Part shown: piece after piece, positions 1 through 11,172 of the stretch
How positions within the stretch are numbered: position 1 is the stretch's first letter
Layout: each line of letters starts with the position of its first letter
DNA from: Chlorops oryzae
Lineage: Eukaryota > Arthropoda > Insecta > Diptera > Chloropidae
DNA length: 64,000 nt
Assembly (NCBI GenBank): GCA_020466095.1
Contig: CM035808.1
Location: 28,425,345-28,489,344 of the forward strand
Direction of reading: 5' to 3'
The notes under the pieces: model-generated
Databases searched by the model: none
Seen by the model: the letters and a program-made list of their open reading frames with translations, nothing else
Told to the model about the DNA's origin: nothing
Position numbers and translations under genes: made by a program

Positions 1-341
1 CCTAGTTTAGGTTAAAATATTTTCTTGACCTGACCTCAATGGGGCAAAAACTTCGATTCGTCGAAAGTGCGGAATAAAATGGAAGTCGTTTGGCGGTAAT
101 AATAGTGTATAATAAGGCGTTTCGCCTTTAAAGTTATTGCACTGAGAAGGCAATTTGACCAAACGCAGGTAGAAAATTAGTCGACAGGACGTCGAAATGA
201 TCAAATTTTTTTTACCTAAATTTGGCATATGAATTAAACGAATTCAAGCAGAAAAAAAGAGCCATCTCAATGATTTTTTTAAGAAAAAAATTTTTTTCCT
301 ATAGACAAGACATATGCAGAAGAAAAATTTTCAATACGGCA

Positions 342-2102
342 CACAGTGGGTTGAATGGGTCCCAAAACGAGGATTAATTCAAAAAATCAAAATTATTTTT
401 CATAAGCGATTTTGGTACCTGATTAAAGTGCATAGATGGCTGCATCACAAAACTGTACTATTTTTTGGTTAATTGTTTATAAACGCAACACGGCTCTGTC
501 AAAAGTCGCTTTTTGGTAACAGTTTCCCGCGAATTGGAAAAAAGTAATTTTTCGTTATTTTCATTTAAAAATTTGAAAAGGAAAACCATTTTTTTATAAA
601 TATTTCGCCATGGAACCTTCAACATCAGGTGGTTATCTTTGTTTGGAAATTTTTTTTTTAATGTTTTTCTATACAGTACACTCGGGATAACGTCAACCCC
701 CTATCCGTCAACACCCCAAAACGTCAACACTTTTTTATTTACATTGACTATTCTAAAACGTCAACAAAATCTAAAAGCTCCAAAAGATAAACTCTGCTTA
801 ATAGAAAATTTTAGCTGGAATTACGTAGACAGGGTATCCTGTTGACATATGGGGTACCAAATTAAAGGTAGTCGATCCAGAATTTTGAATAAAATAAAAA
901 ATTTGGGTGTTAATTGGACATGAAAAGTGTCCAAATGTCCAAAAGTAAAAAAAAAAAAAAATTGAAAGTTTTTTTCAGAATTTTTCACTTTGACCGTTTA
1001 TTTTTCCCTCAATGGGTCAAATTTTTGCCATTAGTTTAATTTTGCCTAAAAGCACATACAATTGGCTTTCAAACTGCATTAAAATTTGTTTTCTACAGTT
1101 AACCATTGGTGTGGGAGAATTTTTTTTCTTGACTTAGTGTCAAAAAACTTTAAAGCCACATATCTCCTCAGGGGTGCACCCTCACATACGATTTTTTGTT
1201 CATCTTGGACCCCTCTACCACCCCTTTTAAGCAATGTTATTCCCAACGGGACACTCTGTAGAATACGAATTCTCAGAATTCCGGGAATCTCCCTTTGTGC
1301 GTCGTACAATGTAGTTTTTGCTCTCTTTGTTCAATTGTGTTTTCGAACTTGTTGACGCTGCGCGTATAAAATGATCTCTAACAACCGAAAGTGGCATGAT
1401 CTCATATAAATTATTTTTTCAATATTTCCAAATACATAAAAATTTGTTTGAATCAGATTATTGGTTGGTTTTAGTATGAATACTAAAATAACGTTTAAAA
1501 GTATAATTCCAACTTTATTTTGGTCTAAAATAAGGACAATCATAAACGTCAACAATCTGGTAAACGTCAACTCTCGTGGTTTTAATTAGTTGACGTTATC
1601 CCGAGTGTACTGTATGTATTTTTATTGTTAAAAAAGAGACTAAAAATATAGGATTTTTCAAGTTCATGAAGACTTTCCAACGTGATTTGAGCCGAATTGG
1701 GTAAAAGTGGTTATAAACATATAAAAATATGAGTTTTTTGTTTTAAAATCCGAATTAAAAAATAGCGCATATTTGCGCGAATTGAAGAAAATACAGTTTT
1801 TGTGAAACAACTCGCATCAAAAAAGTTGTTTTTTTTGCATTAAATTGCTTTACTCGTATGAGTCGTATAAGACGTATACGTAATGCAACTGCCTACAATT
1901 TTTTTGTAAATAACATTGCTCATACGTCGATTTGTTAAAATTCTAATTATAACTTTTTTCCCAAGAAATAATAATTACATATTTTTGAAAAAAAAATTTT
2001 TAAAGTAAGTAATGCATAAATAAAAATACAAAAATCTTAAAATGTTCGTTAAAACGTTCGGCTGAATTAAGCCTCGTTTTGGGGCCCATTCAACCCACTG
2101 TG
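342..2102. repeat. Inverted repeat pair, 39 bp arms (342-380 and 2064-2102)
   Basis: The arm CACAGTGGGTTGAATGGG at 342 onward recurs in reverse complement at 2064-2102, with about two mismatches in 39 bp. The pogo-like MITE lies between the arms. This may be an older element that received the MITE, or two opposite copies of one repeat. The outer edges were not found. Confidence 0.6.
674..1612. mobile_element. Non-autonomous pogo/Tigger-like element, 939 bp
   Basis: Perfect 24-bp terminal inverted repeats start CAGTACACTCGGGATAACGT and are flanked by TA on both sides (672-673 and 1613-1614). The CAGT start and TA duplication fit the pogo branch of Tc1/mariner. The motif CGTCAAC recurs several times just inside both ends (about 690-770 and 1545-1610), as expected for subterminal transposase-binding sites. 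No transposase frame is present. Confidence 0.8.
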
Positions 2103-2792
2103 CGGCATGCAAAATACATGGACGAACGTGAAGTTTGACCAAAAAGTCGAATTTCGTTATTTTCAACGATACGTCGAAGTGATTTTTTTATTAAATATCG
2201 TGGAACGTTTTTTTTAATATCGTGATTTAATAATCGAAATTATGGTCCATATGCCTTAAAAGATTTACATAATTTGGAAATCAAAGTTAAGTTAATACTG
2301 GAGCATTTTAGGGGGCTTTTTTATACTTATTTTCGACCGAAAATATTCTTTTAAGTCGGATTTATTTTGAAGTGTTTACAAAGGTAGAATTTTGATAATT
2401 TTGTCCTTGAAAAATATACTTTGTCAGGTCAGGTCATTTTAAGACAAAAATATGGTAAAAAATAAGTAAGACTCAATCGAAACAGGTCGAATGGACTTCA
2501 GGCTGTTCAAATTTCCCTATTTTGCTTGTTGGAAAGGAGATCATGCCTTACAAAAATAACAAATAAAAAACAACTTAAGATAGATAAAATATTTGATTGA
2601 TTTTTTTTTATATATATTTTTTTAATTTTATATGACTATTGTGGGTATTAACACAGCTTCGGAGCGCTTTTGAGAGCTCTGGATGTATAAAAAATCTGAT
2701 TCCATCAGAGTTTTAGAGACTGTAAGTAAGTTAAATAGGGTAAATAAACGAAAAAAGCACATTAATACAGGGTGTCCCGAAAACTTTTGTAA

Positions 2793-2989
2793 AAAAATCA
2801 AACCATCGATAGGTCGAAATATTGAGTATACTTTCATATTAAACAAACAATTTTTTTTAAAACGCAAAAATTTCATACAAATTAAAACTTTTTTGAAGTG
2901 CTGCATCTCGTAAACGGTACCACTAAGAGAGTTTTGTCTGCAAACAAAAACTGTTTCTCTTGACTCGACCTATCGATGGTTTGATTTTT
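2793..2989. mobile_element. Small hairpin MITE, 197 bp
   Basis: Perfect 25-bp inverted repeats at 2793-2817 and 2965-2989 contain ATCAAACCATCGATAGG. The central part is A/T-rich. The right arm runs directly into the mini-me-like repeat, so one inserted beside or into the other. TA occurs just outside the right arm, but no firm target duplication is shown. Confidence 0.6.
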
Positions 2990-3552
2990 ATATCCGACAC
3001 ACTCTGTGTCGAAGGTATATTGCGTTTGTGTGTAACACCCAGAACCAGTCGAGATAGAACATACAAATTATATATAGAAATGATCAGCGTCACCAGGAGA
3101 TTCGATTTAGCCATGTCCGTCCGTCCGTTTGTCTGTCTTCCGGTCGGTATACAGTTCTCTTGTCGACGGAGTTGAGCTTTCTTGACGAAAATTTAAATGC
3201 GTACTCACGGGGACATGAGTAAGAACAAGTTCGAGAACGGAAACGATCAGGCCATCAGTACTAGGGTCTGTCACAAAAATCCTAAAATCCCCAAAATCGT
3301 ACTTTTTTGAAATATTTCAATGAAACTTAGAATTTGAGTGTATATTTAAGCCTCCTATTAGAATTCAAAAAATTTGGATAAGTGAGCGCGGCAAAGGGGC
3401 GGTTTTCATACAGAAATTGGACAAAAGTCGGTATATGGGGCCCCTTATGGCCTTAAAAATCTGTTGAATATTCTCTCTTAAGGTTGTTTTCTGGGCGTGT
3501 TTTAAAAATTATTTAAACCTGTGTGTCTGTGTCGGGTATTGTATTGTCAGTT
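2990..3552 (+). mobile_element. mini-me / DINE-1-like repeat, copy A
   Basis: Begins with the hairpin CCGACACACTCTGTGTCG and ends near GTGTCGGGTATT. It contains TCGATTTAGCCATG followed by GTCC/GTCT tetramers (about 3112-3140), the (GTCY)n core typical of dipteran mini-me/DINE-1 repeats. About 75-80% similar by eye to copy B at 8366. Confidence 0.65.
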
Positions 3553-3601
3553 TCCAGTGCACCCTGTATAAAAAAAAAAATAATAATAATAAAGAAACAA
3601 C

Positions 3602-3671
3602 TAATAGCCTTATTCATAAAAATTTTTTTATAGCAAATTTGAATTTTATCTTTCTATGAATAAGGCTATTA
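3602..3671. repeat. Short palindrome, 17-bp arms
   Basis: TAATAGCCTTATTCATA (3602-3618) is repeated exactly inverted at 3655-3671. Probably a tiny MITE or MITE remnant. No target duplication is evident. Confidence 0.6.
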
Positions 3672-3948
3672 ATTGCTTTAATTAAATCGTATGAATAGCC
3701 ACCGACAATTGAGACCATTGGAAAAATTCTCATGTTTTTATACTCAATACCTTTCAATACACTTGATCGTTTCTAGAAATGATTACAGTATTTATGTAAA
3801 TACTTTTTTTTTTTTTTTTAATTTAAATTTAGTCTTTGTTTTGCAGTAAGCGTTTTGTGTTTTTTCCAATTCATTTTCTTATTTTAAATATTCTTTTCAT
3901 ATATTCCTTGAAACAATTTCATTTGATATAAATTCCTTTCTTATAATC

Positions 3949-4130
3949 ATGTTTCCTTTGGGGTTTCCTTTTGGTTTTTCTTTTGGTTTTTCTTTTGGGT
4001 TTTCTTTTGGTTTTTCTTTTGGGTTTTCTTTTGGTTTTTCTTTTTGGGTTTCTTTTGGGGTTTTTTTGGTTTTCCTTTTGCTTTTTATTTTGGGTTTTCT
4101 TTTGGTTTTTCTTTTGGTTTTTCTTTTTCA
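3949..4130. repeat. 12-bp minisatellite (TTTTGGTTTTTC type)
   Basis: Tandem units of about 12 bp, pure pyrimidine/G on the plus strand. Because 12 is a multiple of 3, long frames exist on both strands (Phe-Gly-Phe-Ser repeats on plus, Lys/Arg/Asn-rich on minus). These are by-products of the repeat, not genes. Confidence 0.85.
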
Positions 4131-4481
4131 TGCGTTCCTCATCTTCATTATCTCGCTTTTCGATTTTCTTTCCGGGGTGAATGCGACAGTCAAAATATGT
4201 AAGTTTCGATTTCGACGCAAATTCGAATGCAGTCTTGGTCGTTAAGATTGATCCAACGGTAGGCTTTAGCGATTGGTAGAAGCAATCCCGTTCAAAAAAT
4301 TTACAAGGTGGGCTTTTTCACTCATACAGTTCGAGGTGTTTTTTTTTGGGTTATCATCTTGGGCCATTTTATAGTGACGAACGTTTAGACAGTTTAAATT
4401 TTTTTTCTTTTTTCTTGATCTTAAAAATAAAAACAACTCTTGGAAAGTTAAAAAAAAAAAATGTTTTTTTAGAATAGAAAT
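4131..4481. other. Gene-free stretch past the gene end
   Basis: A/T-rich sequence between the minisatellite and the poly(A) signal. Nothing recognised. Confidence 0.5.
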
Positions 4482-4487
4482 TTTATT
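4482..4487 (-). terminator. Candidate poly(A) signal AATAAA
   Basis: AATAAA reads on the minus strand about 45 bp past the second stop codon at 4530, followed by an A/T-rich stretch. It is the first such hexamer downstream of both stops, and its place suits the end of the BTB gene. Confidence 0.5.
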
Positions 4488-4529
4488 TCATTGCCTGTAG
4501 ATGGTTGTATGCAAAATTCGTTCACCATT

Positions 4530-4853
4530 TTAATGTTTACGACTGTTACTGCTACTGCTTCCACCAGCTCCGCCGCTACTGCCGACGCTGCCGCCGCAAG
4601 CGCCTTCGCTACTTCCGGAAGCCCCGTCGCCGGCCCACCGTTTTCGGCGTGCTTCCTTGGCAGCTTGCATCTGGGCAGCAACGCGACTGGTAGTTGGCGT
4701 ATTCTCGAAATTCGCATACATTTCGACTTCATCGTCAGCGGTCGAATCGTATGTCTCGCCACCGTCAGCCGCATCAACAGTATCCGAGCCAATGCCGCCG
4801 CCCCCGCCGCCACCGCCGCCACGGTCGAGATCGAAACTAACATTCTTACTATC
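4530..4853 (-). CDS. In-frame C-terminal extension after TGA (readthrough candidate)
   Basis: Directly after the TGA at 4856-4854 the same frame is open for 107 codons to a stop at 4532-4530. The peptide looks like real protein: DSKNVSFDLDR, nine Gly, an acidic stretch (DTVDAADGGETYDSTADDEV), then MYANFENTPTTSR, a basic helix (AAQMQAAKEARRKRW) and a Gly/Ser tail. Such composition is unlike a 3' untranslated region. Options are programmed stop readthrough (well documented in flies), a sense codon changed by mutation or sequence error, or a recent truncation. The base after TGA is G, not the C favoured in efficient readthrough. Confidence 0.55.
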   Translation of the reverse strand, partial: DSKNVSFDLDRGGGGGGGGGIGSDTVDAADGGETYDSTADDEVEMYANFENTPTTSRVAAQMQAAKEARRKRWAGDGASGSSEGACGGSVGSSGGAGGSSSSNSRKH

Positions 4854-5452
4854 TCATCCACCCCGATGGACTTGTACCGCCGCTTCAGCCGACTCCTGAC
4901 TGCGCAATTGCTGACGATATTCGTCCAGCTCTTGCATACGATATGTACCCAGATTAACTTGCATCATCAGTGTTTCCATGATCCGTTCGTTCTTCAATGA
5001 TTTCGATGGCAGAACAACGGTCAGCAGCTCACTCGGTGATATGCGGCATAAATTCAAATCGCGCGTCAAACGTTCCATAATGCATTCAAATTCGAATTGT
5101 GTATCCTTGTTCGGATGATTTTTCATTTTCGCGACCTTATTGCGCGCCCACGCGAGCATCGCTTCGAATTTACGTATTTCCGGCGTTTGCAGTTCGCGGC
5201 ACATGATCATTTGGACCATCGATTCGGAGAGTTGCAAGAATTCCGGGCACTTGAATAGCGCATGCGCCTTATTCTCAACAAACGACAATATCATATTCAC
5301 CAATTCGGACGCCGACGTGTAACGCCAGTAATAGTTTTCCAATGAAATGAGCATTGGGCACACGACTTCGATGCGCAGAAATTGCTTACAATGATGGAAG
5401 CAGGCTTGCAATAACTCAGGCAAATCGTAATGCTCGGCGGCACACAGAAGGC
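4854..5452 (-). CDS. Terminal exon: BTB end and BACK-like helices, stops at TGA
   Basis: The acceptor TCTTGCAG precedes 5452. It encodes LLCAAEHYDLPELLQACFHH, ISLENYYWRYTSASELV, RKFEAMLAWARNKVAKMK and IMERLTRDLNLCRISPSELL, then a Gln/Glu/Arg-rich helix. The frame stops at TGA (4856-4854, context GGA TGA GAT). The reading frame continues open past this stop (see next entry). Confidence 0.88.
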
Positions 5453-7494
5453 CTGCAAGAATTTTCATGAAAGTACATCGAAAAATGATACAGATAAATG
5501 CAATGGCCCTACGGCCAACTATGAAAGTACTTACCTGGTATGGAGACACACGTTAACGGGCATGTACCCGTATGTAGGTAATCCAATAGAACACGAAATG
5601 TATCCGGATCGAATTCGATGATATTGAATTCCGTTTGTGCCAGTTTTGCACGATCGACTTTTTGGGCATCCGCACACACAGATAAACGCGGCACAGCCAA
5701 TTGGTTGTTACCGGGCTTATCCTTGTCTTTGTCTTTACTGTCCCTATCTAAAGTTTCAGAAAAACAAAAACAATGCCGCAGCGAAATAACCGCAAAAAAG
5801 TAACCGCATTTGCGAAAAAAAAATTAAACAAACATAATAGTAATGAGCGAACAAACAAGGAGAGTCCCAGAAATGACAAAAAAAATGACGAAAATATGAC
5901 CAAAAAATGACCAAAATATGACAAAAATATGACAAAAATATGAGAAAAATCCGAATGAGAGAGAGAGAGAGAGAGAGAGAGAAAATTGCAGAATATGCGA
6001 ATTTCAATTTTGAATTAAATGTTCAATTGCCAGTGTTATTTGTTGTTGTTATTAATTTTTAATTTTTTGTTTTTTTTTTTTTTTTTTTTGAAATTGAAAT
6101 TTGTTTGAGAGCACGAGAGAATCATAAAGAAGTAACGATGCAGGTGATTTAAGTTTTACGCACGATAGTGGGAAGAAATGGTTTTCATATTTTACAATAG
6201 AATATACATTTAAATATATTTATGCGATATTGATATGAGTGAGAGTGAGATAAGATTATTTTGTTATGTTCAATATGGAATTCGTTTTGGTGAGGTATTC
6301 AAAGCCAATCATGTTTAATTTACATTTGAACGAGGCGAATGAGAATTCGGAAAGATAATCAAATGAAAATGCAAAAAAAAAAATATATAAAAAAATGTAT
6401 ATAAACAATGAAATGAGTAACTCGTATGCGAGAAGACCAATTTACAAAGCAATGGAAAGCAACACAATTTCAATTTGAATTCGAAATTCCATTTCGATTG
6501 AATGCAGTGCAGTGGGAAATAAAAATAAAAAATTAAATAAAAATAAAAACACATAAATAAATATCAATACAAAAATCCATTCAGCAAAATTCGTTTGATT
6601 AGTTTATGACAAGCATGTTCATTTTGGGACATAAATCCCAAGGTATTTGAGTCCGAAACATCGCCATCATGTTCATTAGCGCCATCGTATTATCGTGACC
6701 AGTAATAACATAGAAACGTTCAGGGTGTATTTTACACGAGGTAGACACACGTTGGTAGTTTAGTTCAGGAAGACAAAAATCAAAGGAAGACGGGAAGAAG
6801 AAGAAGAAAAAAAGAAAAAAAAAACACACATCGATATATTTATCTAAATGTGAGGTCAAACTCTTACTGGAACAATCTGATGAGGATATCCATTTCTTTT
6901 TATCATCGGGATTAAGTTGATTTGTATTCTTATTGCGAATGGAACGACCCCAACCGGCGGTTATTGTGCCCAAACGGGAGAATGCCCTCTTCACCATTGG
7001 CGACGATGGCACACTCTTTGGACGTATCGAATCCGAATCGGGTACCGTTAAATAATTATTACTCTTTGGCCTTTGATTTTGTGGTGAAACCAGTGAAGGC
7101 GCCGGCCGCGCAAATATTTCGGCGACAGGAATTTGCGGTGAACCGAAACCAGTTTGAATGCCATAAAGCATTTCCTTTTTGGTTGGTTGGCATTAAAAAT
7201 TTAATTTGTTCTTAAGGTTAATATGTATAAAAAGAAAAACAAAAAAATGAAGGGAAAGGGCAATGAACTGACTTACCTGAAACACTCGACTTCGTACACC
7301 CAAAATTGCTCGAACGCCAATGAAACGAGCTTTCTGTTTTGATTGTCCAACTAAAAAGACAACATCGAAGAGATGGGAATTTTGTGATGGCTCGTCGTTA
7401 AGGAAAACACGCGTGAAGTCCTTTGCCAGTTGATCGTAATCTTCAAATTGATCACGTACGGAATCAAGCAATGGCGAAGATGGTCGCATGTGGC
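4854..7494 (-). CDS. BTB/POZ-BACK protein part (4 exons), probable C-terminal half of the same gene
   Basis: Four exons (7494-7277, 7174-6868, 5747-5535, 5452-4854) join in phase into about 444 codons ending in TGA. The first carries the N-terminal half of a BTB fold (FDVVFLVG...GVRAILGVRSRVFQ, then EMLYG). The second is a Ser/Pro/Arg-rich insertion. The third and fourth finish the BTB fold (EFDPDTFRVLLDYLHTG, AAEHYDLPELLQACFHHC). A BACK-like helical region follows, ending in a Gln/Arg-rich helix. BTB-BACK proteins commonly dimerise and often serve as Cul3 ligase adaptors. The fold resembles the fly 'serine-enriched protein' (gprs) type, which I name from memory only. The first exon needs one base from an upstream exon; joining 14788 to 7494 gives a Gly codon and an uninterrupted frame. 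Alternatively, the second codon of this exon is ATG and could start a separate gene from an untranslated 5' exon. Confidence 0.8.
5535..5747 (-). CDS. Exon: BTB domain, C-terminal half
   Basis: The acceptor ACTTTAG precedes 5747 and the donor G|GTAAGT follows 5535. It starts with a charged DSKDKDKDK run, then VPRLSVCADA and EFNIIEFDPDTFRVLLDYLH, which restores the BTB fold after the insertion. 70 full codons. Confidence 0.85.
5748..6867 (-). other. Intron, 1.1 kb
   Basis: Separates the Ser/Pro exon from the second BTB exon. It holds a (GA)n run at about 5957-5981, a T run at 6067-6088 and A/T-rich filler. No exon-like frame is seen. Confidence 0.7.
6868..7174 (-). CDS. Exon: Ser/Pro-rich insertion within the BTB domain
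   Basis: The acceptor AAAAAG|GAA at 7174 has a poor pyrimidine tract but gives the expected BTB junction VFQ|EMLYG. The donor is A|GTAAGA at 6868. 102 codons. After EMLYGIQTGF it leaves the BTB pattern and becomes Ser/Pro/Arg/Lys-rich (SPMVKRAFSRLG, GWGRSIRNKN). This insertion sits where a loop would be in a BTB fold, and is likely disordered. Confidence 0.8.
7277..7494 (-). CDS. Exon: BTB domain, N-terminal half
   Basis: The acceptor CCTCACAG precedes 7494, preceded by a T-rich tract, and the donor CAG|GTAAGT follows 7277. The exon begins with two bases that complete a Gly codon from 14788, then HMRPSSPLLDSVRDQFEDYD. BTB strands and helix follow (LFDVVFLVGQSKQKARFIGV). 72 full codons. Confidence 0.88.
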
Positions 7495-8074
7495 CTGTGA
7501 GGTGGGTAGGAAGAAAAAAAAAAAGAAACTCCAATTAGTAGAGTGGCAGAGAGTTCTTGTTATAAGCTTTAGAAAAGTTCATTTTAATTTATAAGAAAAA
7601 AAGGACACATTTTATTTTGCATTGGCATGCAACGACAAAGGTGACAGTTTCAAAAAGTGTTGTACGGACTTGCAAGACATCGAAAACAAAAAACAAAAAA
7701 CAAAAACTATTGAAAAAAATTTTATTGCGATTTTAGTAAAGGTGGGGTTAATAAATTTAATGGATATAGATAACATTGTGAAGTTCGGTTCCCTGTGGCC
7801 GAAATAGGGGGCCACCGTTTATTCAGGTCTGTATGATTTTTGGACTACCACAGACAGTGTTGTCAATGAATTTATAAGTTGTCTAAACGGATGATCCTGT
7901 GTAGAGAATACGCAAAGCCATGAATAAAGACCAGACGCTATAAATATTTATTCAAAAAGCTTTTCGGAAAGTCTGGTCTATAACATTAGTTTACAAATAA
8001 TTAATTTTTATTTATTCTGAAATTTCTAAAATCACTTTTCTTATGGATTTTGGCCTCCTGAACAAGAGAAAAGT

Positions 8075-8319
8075 AGGTAGGTAGGTTGAAGTGGCTGCCA
8101 CTTAGGCTGTTAATCGGCCCATTGTGATACCACGGGCGTGTTTTTTTTGTGTTTGTGTGAGTGTATTGTCTTTTTATGTAGTGTGCCCCTAACATGCGAT
8201 TTTTGAAAAACCAGTGCTAGGCTTGGAACATTACACTCCGTTTCGCCTTTGCCGGGAATCGAACCTCGGACCCTGGGATCAAGAGCATAGCACGCATCCC
8301 CTACGCTATCCCAGAGCCA
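8075..8319 (-). mobile_element. tRNA-derived SINE, copy 1
   Basis: Reads on the minus strand. The head TGGCTCTGGGATAGCGTAGG resembles a tRNA A box, followed by a perfect B box GGTTCGATTCC. The body ends in an (ACCT)n tail. A 12-bp exact duplication CAAGAGAAAAGT flanks it at 8063-8074 and 8320-8331, the mark of LINE-assisted insertion. About 245 bp. Confidence 0.85.
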
Positions 8320-8365
8320 CAAGAGAAAAGTAACATATTCAAAAAAATATTTTTATGGAAGCGTT

Positions 8366-9205
8366 TTTTATACCCGACACACTCTGTGTCGAGGGTATAT
8401 TGCGTTTGTGTGGTTGTGTGTAACACCCAGAACCTGTCGAGATAGACCATACAAAATATATATAGAAATGGTCAGCGTCGCCAGGAGATTCGATTTAGAC
8501 ATCTTCCGTCTGTTTATATACAGTTATCTTATAGAAGGAGTAGCTATCCTCACAAAATTTGGTATGCGTGCTCACGGCGACATGAGTAAGAACAGGTTCG
8601 ATAATGGACCCGATCGGACCATTTTTAGGGGTACCTCCAGTACTAGGATCTGTTACGAAAATCATAAAAACTGCTCTAAAATCGAAGTTTTTCAACATAT
8701 TTTAATGAAATTTGATATTTGAACATGTTTCAAGTAATACGATTTCCAAAAATTTTAAAAGTGGGCGTGGCAGAAGGGAGTTTTTCGAAAATTGTCCCCT
8801 ACACCCGAAATTCAAATGGGACTTGAACGAAATTTGACACTTATGCTTCCTTTGTAGCCATAAACATCCTCCAAAAAAATTTTCTTGGTCGGTCCATTAT
8901 TAAGCGTACCTCCAGTACTAGGGTCTGTCACAAAAATCCCAAAACTACCTCAAAATCGGACTTTTTCGAAATATTTTAATGAAACTTAGAATTTAAGCGT
9001 ATATTTAAGCCTCCGATTACAGTTCAACAAAAATTGGAAAAGTGGGCGTGGCAAAGGGGCAGTTTTCATAAAGAAATCTATCAAAAGTCGGTATATGGGG
9101 CCCCTAATGGTCTTAAACACCTCTTCATATAAAAAATTATTTGAACATGTGTATCTGTGTCGGGTATTTCATTGTCAGGGTCGCCTGACTATAACACCCT
9201 TACTT
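8366..9205 (+). mobile_element. mini-me / DINE-1-like repeat, copy B
   Basis: Starts TATACCCGACACACTCTGTG and ends near GTGTCGGGTATT plus tail. It shares with copy A the blocks GAGATTCGATTTAG, GTGGGCGTGGCA, AAGTCGGTATATGGGG and the closing hairpin half. The (GTCY) core is short here. It has an internal partial duplication (the CCTCCAGTACTAGG block occurs twice). Confidence 0.65.
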
Positions 9206-10924
9206 GTTTATATTGATTTTTGAAAAAAAAAAATTGGTTTTTTTTGGTGCATTGCAACTTTTTCGACCAGAACTCGACAATACATCATACCACTTGAACA
9301 AATTATCTCTTAAATTAAAATTAATAAACTCCTCTAAATTTTTTTCTTACATAGTTTTAAGATCGGACAAGAATTTAAGATCCTGTGGACCTTTAAACTT
9401 AAAAAAAATCACATAATCCGATGAGAGAGAACAGCCTTCAACCATTGACTCTCAGCGACCCTGAAAATCGAACAGATCACATAAAAGACATGGAGAAACA
9501 GTGCAAAGATCTAGGTAGTTGTCAAAGAGGTACGCAAAAGAGTCTCTTTCTACCTTCCAAAGTATCAAAGAGTATCCTTACTGATAGACTCTATATACTC
9601 GCATGCATTCGTCATGAAATAATGTTGAAATATTAGTCGAGATTGACGGGGCTCTAATGTCCTTGATGGAACTTTGCGGTATTCCATTGGGACTTTTAGT
9701 GAAGTCTCATAATGGATTTTCGAATTCAATTTCGAATTTTTCGCACTCGGCAAAATGGAAGCATAATAAACTCAATTCAAAAGGTGAGCACGTTCAATTG
9801 ATTAATTCCATCGCAATCGTATTTAAAGGAAAATCTTTATTTCTTTCCATCAAATAGATGTCAGCGACACTGTTGTTGTTCACCGCATTCCGCAACGTGA
9901 TGGGTAATAATTTAGCTTTCTCATTCTCATTTTCATTCTCAAAACGATAGCGAAAGCGAAATCCCTTTTATACCTTGTTTGCCCAAGTGGAATATCTTAT
10001 TACACACAAGCACACATAAAAACGTTTTGCATGAAAGATTTTATCAGCTATCGCTTAATATGTGATCCATAGTAAGGCCTTAAGTACCCCTAGTGTACCG
10101 CGAGGCTTGACTTGAATTGAGTATTTTGGAACGCCGCATTTTATTTTGGCTTTTCCTTTTAAATTTAAATATGAAAATGCCTGTCCGAATCGTTCGGCGT
10201 TCGCCTTGCGCCGCTGCATCTCTTGCGAATGTCTCTAAGGGATGAAAGTTTGGGTATATGTAACTTTCTTCTATGGAAAAGGTTTAAGGTAAAGATTGAA
10301 ATTCATTGATTATTTAGAATTTTCACAAATTTATGGGCCCCCAATCGGAACGATAAAAATTAATAGAAGAGAGATGATCAAAAGGATATACACATATGTA
10401 TAATGTCCTCCCATGGGTAGTTTTTTTCGTTTCAAAAAAAAAAACAAAAAAATTGGATGGAAAAATTGAAGAAAAGTTGTCTTCTTTCGTTGGCCATCCA
10501 AGTCTGAACCCAATCATAGCATAAAACTATCCATATTATTGCTCAATTGTAATTGTTGCATATCCCGATATAGGCACCTCAGCACCGAAAATTCTTTTTT
10601 GCTGTTGTTGTTTTGTTGTTCTGCTTAAAGTTATCTCTGGCGAATTCTTGACAGTGTTCGGTATATTGTTTTTAAAGCAATTCCTATCCTAATAACTTTA
10701 TGGACAGTCATTCATGAAAAAAATTTAGCAGTTGTGCTCGATATGATTGATGATATTTTAACACGCCATTTTCTATGCACCGAAATAAATAAAATGCTTT
10801 ATCATAGAATCCAGAAGCCGCTCCAAGGGCTGAAGTGTGAATTGTAGCAAAAAAAAAAAAAATGCTTCTAAAAGAAAGCTCTGTGGAATGTATTGACGAT
10901 ATAGTGTAGTTACAGTCATATGTA

Positions 10925-11172
10925 GGTAGGTATGTAGGTTGAAGTGGCTGCCACTTAGGCCGTTAATCGGCCCATTGTGATACCAAGCAGCTTTTCTTGT
11001 GTTTGTGTGAGTGTATATGTCTTATTTTGTAGTGTGCCCCTAACATGCGATTTTTTGAAAAACCAATGCTAGGCTTGGAACATTACACTCCGTTTCGCCT
11101 GTGCCGGGAATCGAAACTAGGATCCTGGGATCAAGAGTATAGCACGCATAGCCTACGCTATCCCAGAGTCAC
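10925..11172 (-). mobile_element. tRNA-derived SINE, copy 2
   Basis: Same family and orientation as copy 1, with a few substitutions. In the B box the minus strand reads GTTTCGATTCC. A 13-bp duplication with one mismatch (ACAGTCATATGTA / ACAGACATATGTA) flanks it at 10912-10924 and 11173-11185. The tail is (ACCT)n-like. Confidence 0.82.

Noticed and set aside
1079..1355. Overlapping frames of 76 and 89 codons on both strands
   Set aside because: They lie inside the non-autonomous pogo-like element and show no transposase motif.
3919..4245. Long frames on both strands over the 12-bp minisatellite
   Set aside because: Periodic Phe/Gly/Ser and Lys/Arg peptides follow from the repeat unit; no start context, splice signals or non-repeat protein sequence.
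4469..4861. 130-codon minus frame and 169-codon plus frame over the gene end
   Set aside because: Ala-rich shadows of the true frame; the in-frame extension reads in a different phase and looks far more protein-like.
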